A program made the translations under genes and the position numbers. This document shows, piece after piece, positions 43,067-51,428 of a stretch of DNA of 64,000 nt; the stretch's first letter is position 1; each line of letters starts with the position of its first letter. Location of the stretch: positions 124,001 through 188,000 of the forward strand of contig CADAOY010000001.1 of assembly GCA_902789665.1 (NCBI GenBank), read 5' to 3'. The notes below the pieces were generated by a model. It made no database searches. It was not told the origin of the DNA and saw only the letters and a program-made list of their open reading frames with translations. This DNA is from an uncultured Lachnospiraceae bacterium (lineage in GTDB: Bacteria > Bacillota > Clostridia > Lachnospirales > Lachnospiraceae).

Positions 43067-43990
43067 ATGAGTTTATTATCAGTAGTTATTCCTTCTTATA
43101 ACGAGGAAGGAAATATTAAACGTACAAGTGAAGTTATTTCTGGCATACTGGAGAATGCATCAATTAATTATGAACTTATCTTTGTAAGTGATGGTTCAAA
43201 GGACGGAACCTATGCCGCAATATGCGAACAGGCCAAGGCAAATCCTAAGGTGAAGGGAATAGAGTTTAGCCGTAATTTTGGTAAAGAGGCGGCGATTTTT
43301 GCAGGGCTTGGTCAGGCTAAGGGAGATGTTGTTGCAGTACTTGACTGCGATCTTCAGCATCCTGCAGAAAAACTGGTGGACATGTATAAACTCTGGGAAG
43401 AGGGCTACGAGGTTATTGAAGGTGTTAAGTCCAAGAGAGGAAAAGAGGGACTTATTCATAAAATGTTCGTCGGCATCTTCTATGGCATTATGTCTTCACT
43501 TATGAAGATTGATATGAATTCCACATCGGATTATAAGATGCTCGATCGTAAAGTTGTGGATGTGCTTCTCGGGCTTAAGGAGAAGAATACATTCTTCAGG
43601 GCGCTTACTTTCTGGGCAGGATTCAAGAGTATCAGACTTGAATATGAAGTTCAGGACAGAACAATTGGAAAGAGTAAATGGAGTTTCGCGGGACTTTGCA
43701 GATATGCAATCAGTAATACCACATCCTTTACCACAGTTCCTCTTAAACTTGTAAGTACACTTGGATGGGCATCAATTCTCTGCTCAATTATCGTGGGAGT
43801 TGATACCTTATATAATTTCTTTGCCGGCAAGGCAGCAGATGGTTTTACAACAGTAATTCTTCTTCTGCTTCTGATTGGTGGATGCATTATGATAAGCCTT
43901 GGAATTATTGGTCATTATATTGGCAGAATATATGAAGAGGTTAAGGGCAGACCAACATATATAATCAGTAACAGAACAGATAACATGTAA
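43067..43990 (+). CDS. Polyprenyl-phosphate glycosyltransferase (GtrB-like GT2)
   Basis: A 307-residue relative of the gene at 40567: LSVVIPSYNEEGNIKRTSEV, FVSDGSKDGTY, EFSRNFGKEAAIFAGLGQA, VLDCDLQHPAEKLVDMY, STSDYKMLDRKVVD and GKSKWSFAGLCRYAIS, with two helices at about residues 227-250 and 260-285. It should load a sugar onto the lipid carrier. It lies nine bases after the GtrII-like gene and ten before an acyltransferase. Confidence 0.93.
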   Translation: MSLLSVVIPSYNEEGNIKRTSEVISGILENASINYELIFVSDGSKDGTYAAICEQAKANPKVKGIEFSRNFGKEAAIFAGLGQAKGDVVAVLDCDLQHPAEKLVDMYKLWEEGYEVIEGVKSKRGKEGLIHKMFVGIFYGIMSSLMKIDMNSTSDYKMLDRKVVDVLLGLKEKNTFFRALTFWAGFKSIRLEYEVQDRTIGKSKWSFAGLCRYAISNTTSFTTVPLKLVSTLGWASILCSIIVGVDTLYNFFAGKAADGFTTVILLLLLIGGCIMISLGIIGHYIGRIYEEVKGRPTYIISNRTDNM

Positions 43991-44000
43991 GGATTTTGAA

Positions 44001-45119
44001 ATGGCAGCAGTTAAGAAAAGACAATCGAATATTGAACTTCTTCGAATTGTAACCATGATGATGATAATTATGCTTCATCTTCTTGATAAGGGTGAGGTGC
44101 TTCCATGGTTTGGGGATATGCATAGCTTTAATGATTATTTTAGCTGGTATGTTGAAGCATTATGTATCATTTCTGTTAATGTATATGTTTTTATCAGCGG
44201 ATATTTCTTACTTGACAGTAAATTTACTTTTAAGAAACTGTTTTTTATTGTGGCACAGGTGTGGTTTTATTCTGTTGGAATTTTCCTTCTGTGTTATTTT
44301 ACGGGAGGCATTCCGGCCGAGGACATAAATATTTATTCGCTTATTATGATGTTCCTGCCGGTACTTGGTAATCATTACTGGTTTGCCACAACTTATGTGC
44401 TTCTTATGCTGGTATTTCCATTTCTTAATACTTTTATTAAGGCTATTGATGAAAAGAGACACAGAAGACTTATTATTATGCTGGTCATTATTTTCAGCCT
44501 TTGGGTAACTGTTCTTCCAATAACTACTCCGGTGGTAGATAAATGGGGTATGGATTTACCTTGGTTTATAGTACTTTATTTCATTGCTTCATATATGAAA
44601 AAATATCCGGACAGACTTAAAGGCAAAGCGTGGGGATATTTGCTTACATACGCGCTTGTATCTACAACTCCGCTTATCTTTGCAAGAGTTTTAATTGGAA
44701 TTAATAATCGCTTTGGAAAACTTGGCGGATACAGCAAATTGTGGTATCAGTACAATGTTATTCCGGTAGTAATAATGAGTATTGCCTTCTTTGTATTCTT
44801 CCTTAAGATTGATATAAAGAATAAGGTGATTAGCAATATTATTAATTTTGTTGCCAGAGCAACATTTGGCGTATATTTAATTCATGAACATTTATATGTA
44901 AGATTCAGATGGACATCTTTATTTGATCCTAAGAAGTATTTTGACAAACCATACTGGATACTAAGAGCAATAGGCATAGTTATTATAATGTTTGTGGTTT
45001 GTGCATCAATTGATATAGTTAGAATTTATTTATTTAAGTTATTATTTGATAATCCATTATGCAATAAGTTATGGAGTAAGTTTGCTAAAATAGAAGATAA
45101 AATAAATGGACAGGATTAA
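44001..45119 (+). CDS. Membrane acyltransferase (acyltransferase 3 family)
   Basis: A 372-residue protein with about ten helices. The N-terminal RQSNIELLRIVTMMMIIMLH at about residues 7-26 contains the conserved Arg and His of the family, followed by VNVYVFISGYFLL at about 59-71 and, near the C-terminus, ATFGVYLIHEHLYVR. Such proteins add O-acetyl or similar groups to sugars on the outer face. It overlaps the next gene by 14 bases. The substrate is presumably a residue of the glycan made by the neighbours. Confidence 0.92.
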   Translation: MAAVKKRQSNIELLRIVTMMMIIMLHLLDKGEVLPWFGDMHSFNDYFSWYVEALCIISVNVYVFISGYFLLDSKFTFKKLFFIVAQVWFYSVGIFLLCYFTGGIPAEDINIYSLIMMFLPVLGNHYWFATTYVLLMLVFPFLNTFIKAIDEKRHRRLIIMLVIIFSLWVTVLPITTPVVDKWGMDLPWFIVLYFIASYMKKYPDRLKGKAWGYLLTYALVSTTPLIFARVLIGINNRFGKLGGYSKLWYQYNVIPVVIMSIAFFVFFLKIDIKNKVISNIINFVARATFGVYLIHEHLYVRFRWTSLFDPKKYFDKPYWILRAIGIVIIMFVVCASIDIVRIYLFKLLFDNPLCNKLWSKFAKIEDKINGQD

Positions 45120-46857
45120 GGAATTTGTAGAAAAAAAAGGTGTGAGAAATACCTTATATATTGCAGGACTTGTTATTCTGATGATTCTGATTTTTCTTCA
45201 CGTAAATGTAGGAGTGGAGGTTTCAGATACAGGATATTCTCTTGCTAATTTTGTTAAGTTTTTCTCTGACAGCGGAACCTGGGTGCTGGCAACTTTTCTT
45301 GCTAATTTTACAGGTGCTGTATTAACCAGACTTCCTTTTGGTTCTACCATGCTGGGAATGCAGATTTATTCCCATCTTATGCTGGCTGTTTTCGTTGCAG
45401 CATTATACTTTTATCTTCCTAAGATTATAAGCAGGACTTCAACGTTCCTGGGACTTGTTATGGCAGTCTGCCTGACATGGTGTCCTAAGGTAATTCTTTA
45501 TAATTATCTTACTTATTATCTTTTTACAATTGCAGCAATACTTATATTTGAAGCATATAAGCAGAAAAAAGACATATTGTTATTTATTGCAGGAATCGTT
45601 CTTTCGCTTAGTGTTTTTGTAAGATTTCCTAACATCTGTGAATGCCTGCTTATTGTGCCTGTTATATATAATTCAGTTTTAGGAAAAGATAAGTTCAAAG
45701 ATATAATGCGCAAAATCACCCTCAGTCTTGGCGGATTTTTCCTGGGGGCTGTTATAATAAGCGCTATTATAATGATTATTTACGGACCATCATCCTATGT
45801 AGATATGATAGGCTCACTCTTTGGAATGCAAAGTACAGATTCAAGCTATTCCATGAGAGGAATGATTGAAAGTATTGTAAGATTCTATGTGGAAACACTG
45901 CTTGAACTTGGTGGCCTTTTAGTGGCAACTGTTGTGATGGCTTTTGTATATAATCTTGTTGGAAAAAATAAGTACGTAAGATATTTGTGCTCATCACTTT
46001 GGGTATGCGTAATATGCGGATATTTATTATATGCCTATAAGTCCGGATTCTTCTGGAGAAATTACAATGACTTAACAGCGGTCAGAACCCTGGCTACATT
46101 TCTTGTAATCTGTTCAGTAATTGCATATGTAATTATATTCTTTTCAAAGAAAGCAGATGATAAGATAAAGAGCCTTGCCATGATAATGCTGACTATTATT
46201 ATTGTTACACCTCTTGGAAGTAATAATGCATTATATCCTGTGTATAATAATCTGTTTTTGATTGCTCCATTTGACTGCTATTTACTGATAAAATCACTGG
46301 GCAAAAAAGACGCGACTCATTACATAGTCAATATTATGTGCGTTATTGTATTTGGGCTTTTGATGCTTCAGTCAGTGCTTTTTGGCATTGATTTTACATT
46401 TAAGTGTGATGGTTATGTAAAAGAACTTGAAGCAGGATTTGATAAGGGCATTCTTAAGGGAATGTGTACAAACAGAAGTAATAAAGAAAGCCTTGAAGGC
46501 ATTATGGATTATATAGATGAGGGAGAGTATGAAGGAAGGCAGGCAATCTGCTATGGTAATATTCCGGCTCTTAATTATTACATATGTGTGGAGTGCCCGC
46601 TTAGCAGCAGCTGGCCTGATCTTAATACGGTACTGACCTATGAAATGATGAAAGATGAAATAGAAAACCTGGATGAAAAGCCTATGCTTATTTATACCGT
46701 GGCAGAGGAAGAACTTATATTAAATGGCCAGGAAATTACAGATAAAGAAACATATCTTAAAGAATATATGAATGATAATGAATATATTAAAGTTTATAAT
46801 AATGATGAATATGTAATTTATGATATAATAGATAATACAGAATGGAGACTAAAATGA
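45106..46857 (+). CDS. Large membrane protein, possible GT-C glycosyltransferase
   Basis: A 583-residue protein with about twelve hydrophobic helices and a polar C-terminal domain of about 140 residues. I cannot name the family with confidence. The first outer loop carries VEVSDTGYSLANFVKFF at about residues 32-48, where an Asp near the start of the loop recalls the catalytic Asp of GT-C enzymes that use polyprenyl-phosphate sugars. It lies between a GtrB-like donor gene and sugar-modification genes, and its start overlaps the acyltransferase gene by 14 bases, all of which fits a GT-C role. Alternative: an unassigned glycan export or assembly protein. Confidence 0.75.
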   Translation: MDRIKEFVEKKGVRNTLYIAGLVILMILIFLHVNVGVEVSDTGYSLANFVKFFSDSGTWVLATFLANFTGAVLTRLPFGSTMLGMQIYSHLMLAVFVAALYFYLPKIISRTSTFLGLVMAVCLTWCPKVILYNYLTYYLFTIAAILIFEAYKQKKDILLFIAGIVLSLSVFVRFPNICECLLIVPVIYNSVLGKDKFKDIMRKITLSLGGFFLGAVIISAIIMIIYGPSSYVDMIGSLFGMQSTDSSYSMRGMIESIVRFYVETLLELGGLLVATVVMAFVYNLVGKNKYVRYLCSSLWVCVICGYLLYAYKSGFFWRNYNDLTAVRTLATFLVICSVIAYVIIFFSKKADDKIKSLAMIMLTIIIVTPLGSNNALYPVYNNLFLIAPFDCYLLIKSLGKKDATHYIVNIMCVIVFGLLMLQSVLFGIDFTFKCDGYVKELEAGFDKGILKGMCTNRSNKESLEGIMDYIDEGEYEGRQAICYGNIPALNYYICVECPLSSSWPDLNTVLTYEMMKDEIENLDEKPMLIYTVAEEELILNGQEITDKETYLKEYMNDNEYIKVYNNDEYVIYDIIDNTEWRLK

Positions 46858-47987
46858 TTAATTTTAATGTACCACCTTATACAGGTAAAGAACTTAAGTA
46901 TATTGAGGATGCTGTAGTAAGGCAGAAAATCTGCGGCGACGGACAGTACACACATAAGTGTAATGAGTGGATTGAGAAAAAGACCGGAACAACCAAGGCT
47001 TTACTTACCACATCATGTACTCATGCAACAGAACTTGCTGCAATCCTTGCGGATATTAAAGAAGGTGATGAGGTAATAATGCCTTCATATACTTTCGTAT
47101 CTACAGCGAATGCTTTTGTACTCAGAGGTGCAAAAGTAGTATTCGTGGATATCAGACCTGATACCATGAATATTGATGAGAATCTTATTGAAGATGCAAT
47201 AACGGATAAGACTAAGGCAATTGTTCCAGTGCATTATGCAGGTGTTGCATGTGAGATGGATACCATTAATGAAATTGCAAAGAAGCATAATCTTATTGTT
47301 ATAGAAGATGCAGCTCAGGGCATCATGTCAACTTATAAGGGTAAGGCTTTGGGCGCTCTTTCAGATTACGGCTGCTATTCATTCCATGAGACCAAGAACT
47401 TTTCCATGGGTGAAGGCGGAGCAATTCTCATTAAGGATGAAGCCAAGGCTGAAGAAGCTGAAATCATCAGAGAGAAGGGTACCAACAGAGCCAAGTTCTT
47501 CCGTGGCCAGGTAGATAAATATACCTGGGTTGAGATGGGTTCATCATATCTTCCAAGTGACATGAATGCAGCGTATCTTTATGCACAGCTTGAGATGGCA
47601 GATGAGATTACAAATGACAGATTATCAAGCTGGAATCATTATTATAAGGAATTTGAAGAACTTGAAAACAAAGGAAGAATTCAAAGACCATTCATTCCTG
47701 AAAACTGTACTCATAATGCGCATATGTTTTATCTTAAAACAAAAGATCTTGAGGAGAGAACAAAACTCATTGCTTTCCTTAAGGCTAATGAAATATTATC
47801 AGTATTCCATTATATTCCTCTTCACTCCGCACCTGCGGGAGCAGTATATTCAAGATTTAACGGTGAAGACAAATATACTACCAAAGAGAGTGAAAGACTT
47901 GTCAGACTTCCGATGTATTATGGCTTAAAGGAAGATCAGGTAAGTTATATTATCGATAAGGTTAAGGAATTCTATCAGAATAATTAA
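46854..47987 (+). CDS. wecE: dTDP-4-amino-4,6-dideoxygalactose transaminase (WecE/RffA-like)
   Basis: A 377-residue PLP-dependent sugar aminotransferase of the DegT/DnrJ/EryC1 family, predicted to convert dTDP-4-keto-6-deoxyglucose to the 4-amino sugar. TTSCTHATELAAILADIKEG, GDEVIMPSYTFVSTANAFVL, VDIRPDTMNIDENLIEDAI, VPVHYAGVACEMD, EDAAQG and the Lys-containing SFHETKNFSMGEGG all follow WecE closely. ATG 46854 is chosen because TGGAGA precedes it at good spacing and it forms an ATGA overlap with the previous stop; an ATG 12 bases upstream lacks a site. Together with the GNAT gene at 49763 it suggests an N-acetylated amino sugar such as Fuc4NAc. Confidence 0.92.
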   Translation: MINFNVPPYTGKELKYIEDAVVRQKICGDGQYTHKCNEWIEKKTGTTKALLTTSCTHATELAAILADIKEGDEVIMPSYTFVSTANAFVLRGAKVVFVDIRPDTMNIDENLIEDAITDKTKAIVPVHYAGVACEMDTINEIAKKHNLIVIEDAAQGIMSTYKGKALGALSDYGCYSFHETKNFSMGEGGAILIKDEAKAEEAEIIREKGTNRAKFFRGQVDKYTWVEMGSSYLPSDMNAAYLYAQLEMADEITNDRLSSWNHYYKEFEELENKGRIQRPFIPENCTHNAHMFYLKTKDLEERTKLIAFLKANEILSVFHYIPLHSAPAGAVYSRFNGEDKYTTKESERLVRLPMYYGLKEDQVSYIIDKVKEFYQNN

Positions 47988-48006
47988 TACTTAAGGTTGG
48001 ACTATA

Positions 48007-49752
48007 GTGAGTAAGTCATTAAAGAATAATTTAATAGGACTTGGCATTGGCTTGTGTCTGGCATTGGCTTATATATTCGTATTAAGCCACTGCTTTGACT
48101 TTGTATACACATCTAATGATGATGTTTTACTCAAAGCCATAGCCAATGGTAGCATAACCGGCTTTCCGGATGGACACCTGATATATATTATGTATCCACT
48201 GGGAGGCTTTCTTGCTTTTTTATATAACTTAAATCCAAACATTGCATGGTTTGATATTATGCTTAATGTATTCAGGGTTTTAAGTTATATTCTGATTATT
48301 ACCAAGGCAGCTAATCTTAGAAATAAAATCACCGACAAGTTAATTGTGGGAATTAGTTTTATTCTTCTTTTCGCTGCTGTGGATATGTCGAATGCAGTTA
48401 TGGTGCAGTATTCCGTAGTGAGTGCTCTTTTAGCAGGAACGGCTCTTTTCTATCTTGCATCCTTTAATGATGATTATGCTTCTGAGAAGATTTTATATAT
48501 TTCAGATGTGTCAGTTATAATAATTACCCTGATTTTATCCATGCTCCTTCGTAAGGAAGTGATGGCTCTTGCAATGCCTCTTGGAATTATGATTGTGGCA
48601 GTGAGACTAACCCACATGCACAGGGATAAAGATAATGATCACAAGAAAAATATCAGGGCCGGCTGGGTTTCATTTCTTGCAGGCATTCTGCTTTTTGCCA
48701 TCTGTGTTCTCATACATATAGGCGCATACAGTTCATCAGAGTGGAGAGAGTTTAACAAGTATAATTCTTTAAGGACGGATATTTTTGACTATTATGAGTT
48801 TGAAAATATTAATCTGGCAGCTTATGAAAATGAATTAAATGAAACAGGCATAGAAAGTGGCGATTATCATGCGCTTGGACGATACAATATCGCCCTTATG
48901 GATAATCTTGATCTTAATAATATTTCGGAATTAAGGGATATTGCCAAGAGAGATTATGATCAAAGAAGGCAGAATTACAGCGTAATTAAGGAAACAATTT
49001 ACGGAGTGGCAAAGGAATTCATCCAGCCAAAGGCTTATCCGGTAACGCTTATTCTTGCAATTGTTATGGTATTTAGTATCATACTTTTGTCTTATCACAG
49101 GAAAGAAGCCGCGTTCAAAATCGCCGTCCTCTCCATCATATACATGCTTTTTGTTATGGCGTATTTTATCTATGTTGGAAGGTGGCCGCAAAGAGTTTCT
49201 TTTGGATTATATTTTATGATAATGATGACACTTCTTGGGGTGGTATTAAGGTTTGTTCCGTCATCCTCAGGTAAGATGAGCAGATATGATATTGCTGTAT
49301 ATGCAATGGAACTTGTTGGCTTAATGTTTATAATAGGTTTTTCATACAGGGATACAGTAATAAATCAAAAGGAAATAACCGCAGATATTGCTAAATGGCA
49401 GTGTGTTAACGATTATTGCAATTTAAATGATAACAATATATATTATGTAGAGACCACGTCCATCAGGACTTTCAAGGAATATAGCGGCAATGCGGATGTT
49501 ATGGAAGCAAATAATGTTATCAGACTTGGAGTGTGGACATATGGAGGCCCTCTGTTCAGGGATTATTTGGGTTCAAGAGGTCTTGATGATGTGCATGAAG
49601 ATATTTACAGGGATAATGTATATGTTATTACAGATGGAAGCCTTAATGAAGATTTCCTTAATGGAGTATATCCAGAGGCAAAGGTGGAAATATGTGATAC
49701 AATAATGATGCCTGATGGCAGCAGCTGGAATGTATTTGATGTAAGAAAATAA
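48007..49752 (+). CDS. Large membrane protein, possible GT-C glycosyltransferase
   Basis: A 581-residue polytopic protein with about ten helices and a C-terminal outer domain of about 110 residues. The first outer loop reads FVYTSNDDVLLKAIANGSI, then GFPDGHLIYIMYPLG (about residues 29-62); the paired Asp resembles the catalytic pair of GT-C enzymes. It is similar in layout to the proteins at 41496 and 45106. It begins with GTG 20 bases after wecE and is followed by the GNAT gene. A role in transferring the amino sugar to the glycan is plausible but not shown. Confidence 0.75.
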   Translation: MSKSLKNNLIGLGIGLCLALAYIFVLSHCFDFVYTSNDDVLLKAIANGSITGFPDGHLIYIMYPLGGFLAFLYNLNPNIAWFDIMLNVFRVLSYILIITKAANLRNKITDKLIVGISFILLFAAVDMSNAVMVQYSVVSALLAGTALFYLASFNDDYASEKILYISDVSVIIITLILSMLLRKEVMALAMPLGIMIVAVRLTHMHRDKDNDHKKNIRAGWVSFLAGILLFAICVLIHIGAYSSSEWREFNKYNSLRTDIFDYYEFENINLAAYENELNETGIESGDYHALGRYNIALMDNLDLNNISELRDIAKRDYDQRRQNYSVIKETIYGVAKEFIQPKAYPVTLILAIVMVFSIILLSYHRKEAAFKIAVLSIIYMLFVMAYFIYVGRWPQRVSFGLYFMIMMTLLGVVLRFVPSSSGKMSRYDIAVYAMELVGLMFIIGFSYRDTVINQKEITADIAKWQCVNDYCNLNDNNIYYVETTSIRTFKEYSGNADVMEANNVIRLGVWTYGGPLFRDYLGSRGLDDVHEDIYRDNVYVITDGSLNEDFLNGVYPEAKVEICDTIMMPDGSSWNVFDVRK

Positions 49753-49762
49753 AAGAGGTTAT

Positions 49763-50377
49763 ATGAATAAACTTATTGAAGATGATATTATTTATCTTAG
49801 AAATATAGAGGATGCGGATACATCCATGGTTGTTTCGTGGAGAAACAGCGAAGGCGTGCGCTCTCATTTTATCTATCAGAAAGAACTTACTGAAGATGAC
49901 CACAGGAACTGGCTTGAGACCAATGTATATACACATAAATGCGAGCAGTGCATTATATGCATCAAGTCATCTGCAATAGACAGTGGACTTGTTGAAGCAA
50001 ATCCGGAAGTGCTTGAATATCTGTCCAATGAAACGGATGGAGATGAAGGCTATCCTGTTGGTTCTGTATATATAAGAGACATTGACAGGAATCACCGAAA
50101 AGGTGAATATGGAATCTTCATTGGTGAAGGAGATTTCAGGGGAGCAGGTATAGGCAGCAGGGCATGTAAGCTTATGTGTGAGTATGCTTTTAAGAGTCTT
50201 GATCTTCATAAACTGATGCTGAGAGTTCATGCTGATAATGAAAGGGCAATTAAGAGTTATGCCAGGGCAGGTTTTGAAAAAGAAGCATATTTAAAAGATG
50301 ATGTTTTTGTAAATGGCAAATATACAGATATAGTATTGATGGGACTTATAAATCCTACGGAGGTAAATAATGGCTGA
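49763..50377 (+). CDS. GNAT family N-acetyltransferase (sugar-modifying, RimL/PseH-like)
   Basis: A 204-residue cytoplasmic acetyltransferase. MVVSWRNSEGVRSHFIY at about residues 22-38 matches RimJ/RimL- and PseH-like enzymes, and the acetyl-CoA site is EYGIFIGEGDFRGAGIGSRA at about 114-133, followed by LHKLMLRVHADNERAIKSYARAGF. An insert of about 38 residues (SSAIDSGLVEANPE and onward) separates the first strands. Acting after WecE it could make a 4-acetamido sugar as WecD does. Its stop lies inside the next gene by eight bases, so translation is coupled. Confidence 0.88.
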   Translation: MNKLIEDDIIYLRNIEDADTSMVVSWRNSEGVRSHFIYQKELTEDDHRNWLETNVYTHKCEQCIICIKSSAIDSGLVEANPEVLEYLSNETDGDEGYPVGSVYIRDIDRNHRKGEYGIFIGEGDFRGAGIGSRACKLMCEYAFKSLDLHKLMLRVHADNERAIKSYARAGFEKEAYLKDDVFVNGKYTDIVLMGLINPTEVNNG

Positions 50378-51323
50378 GACTAAAGATATATCTTTTGTTA
50401 TTCCATGTTACAGGTCTGAACAGACAATAGGTAATGTGGTAGCAGAGATTAATACAGTTATGACAGAAGTGGTTAAGAAGACATATGAGATTATTCTTGT
50501 TAATGATTCTTCGCCTGACAATACTTTTGAAACCATTCGTTCACTGGCTGATAGCAGTGACAATATTATTGGAATAAATCTAGCAAAAAATTTCGGTCAG
50601 CATGCCGCACTTATGGCAGGAATGAGAGCTTCAAGAGGTGATATTGTTGTCTGCCTTGATGACGACGGACAGACACCTGCTAATGAAGTATATAAGCTTC
50701 TGGATAAACTGGCAGAAGGATATGATGTATGTTATGCATCTTACGGTCATAAACAGCATAATGGATTCAGGAATTTTGGCAGCAAGGTTAATGAACTTAT
50801 GACCAGAATTATGCTGGGTAAACCGAAGGAATTATATATATCAAGTTATTTTGCCGCAAAGAGATTTATTGTGGATGACATGTTAAGATACGAGCAGCCT
50901 TATGCATATGTAATTGGTCTTGTATTAAGGGCAACCAGAAATATAGCCAATGTGCCGGTTGATCACAGAGCGAGAGAAATAGGTAATTCCGGATATACTT
51001 TAAAGAAACTTTTGGGCCTTTGGTTTAATGGTTTTACAGCATTCTCCATTAAGCCTCTTAGAATTGCCACATTTATAGGTGGATTAACAGCCTGCACAGG
51101 ATTCTTATATGGATTATATACAATCATTAAAAAACTAATTTTAATGGATTCAGTTCAGGCAGGATATTCGGCAACAATGTCAGTTCTTGTTTTTGTAGGC
51201 GGAATGATAATGCTTATGCTTGGTATGATTGGTGAATATGTGGGAAGAATGTATATCTGTATGAATAATTCTCCTCAGTATGTAATAAAAGAAGTTGTTG
51301 GTGCGAAGAATAAGTTAGCCTGA
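50370..51323 (+). CDS. Polyprenyl-phosphate glycosyltransferase (ArnC-like GT2)
   Basis: A 317-residue GT2 protein with two C-terminal helices at about residues 232-258 and 268-295. Motifs: ISFVIPCYRSEQTIGNVV, EIILVNDSSPDNTFETI, NLAKNFGQHAALMAGMRASR, VVCLDDDGQTPANEVYKLLD and GNSGYTLKKLLGLW. The QHxALMAG and DDDGQTP elements are typical of ArnC/PglH-like enzymes that load aminosugars onto undecaprenyl phosphate. It is likely the donor enzyme for the amino sugar made by WecE and the GNAT protein. No terminator was seen after it; the next gene has its own promoter. Confidence 0.93.
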   Translation: MAETKDISFVIPCYRSEQTIGNVVAEINTVMTEVVKKTYEIILVNDSSPDNTFETIRSLADSSDNIIGINLAKNFGQHAALMAGMRASRGDIVVCLDDDGQTPANEVYKLLDKLAEGYDVCYASYGHKQHNGFRNFGSKVNELMTRIMLGKPKELYISSYFAAKRFIVDDMLRYEQPYAYVIGLVLRATRNIANVPVDHRAREIGNSGYTLKKLLGLWFNGFTAFSIKPLRIATFIGGLTACTGFLYGLYTIIKKLILMDSVQAGYSATMSVLVFVGGMIMLMLGMIGEYVGRMYICMNNSPQYVIKEVVGAKNKLA

Positions 51324-51340
51324 CAATTAGGTAAGGTTGG

Positions 51341-51368
51341 TTTACAAATAATGTATTTGTGATATAAT
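51341..51368 (+). promoter_or_regulatory. Promoter of the c-di-GMP gene
   Basis: TTTACA (51341-51346) and TATAAT (51363-51368) are 16 bases apart, with TGA directly before the -10. The expected transcript begins at about 51375, where a seven-base stem TATCTGT (51374-51380) / ACAGATA (51385-51391) closes an AAAA loop, followed by TTTT. That 5' stem-loop may stabilise the mRNA; it is too small to be a c-di-GMP riboswitch. Confidence 0.75.
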
Positions 51369-51428
51369 TTAAGTATCTGTAAAAACAGATATTTTGGGGT
51401 TATTATTTTTAGTTTACAGGGGTTATGA

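Noticed and set aside
51374-51428. A c-di-GMP riboswitch before the c-di-GMP gene.
   Set aside because: The leader is only about 55 bases and has a simple seven-base hairpin, far less than a GEMM riboswitch needs.
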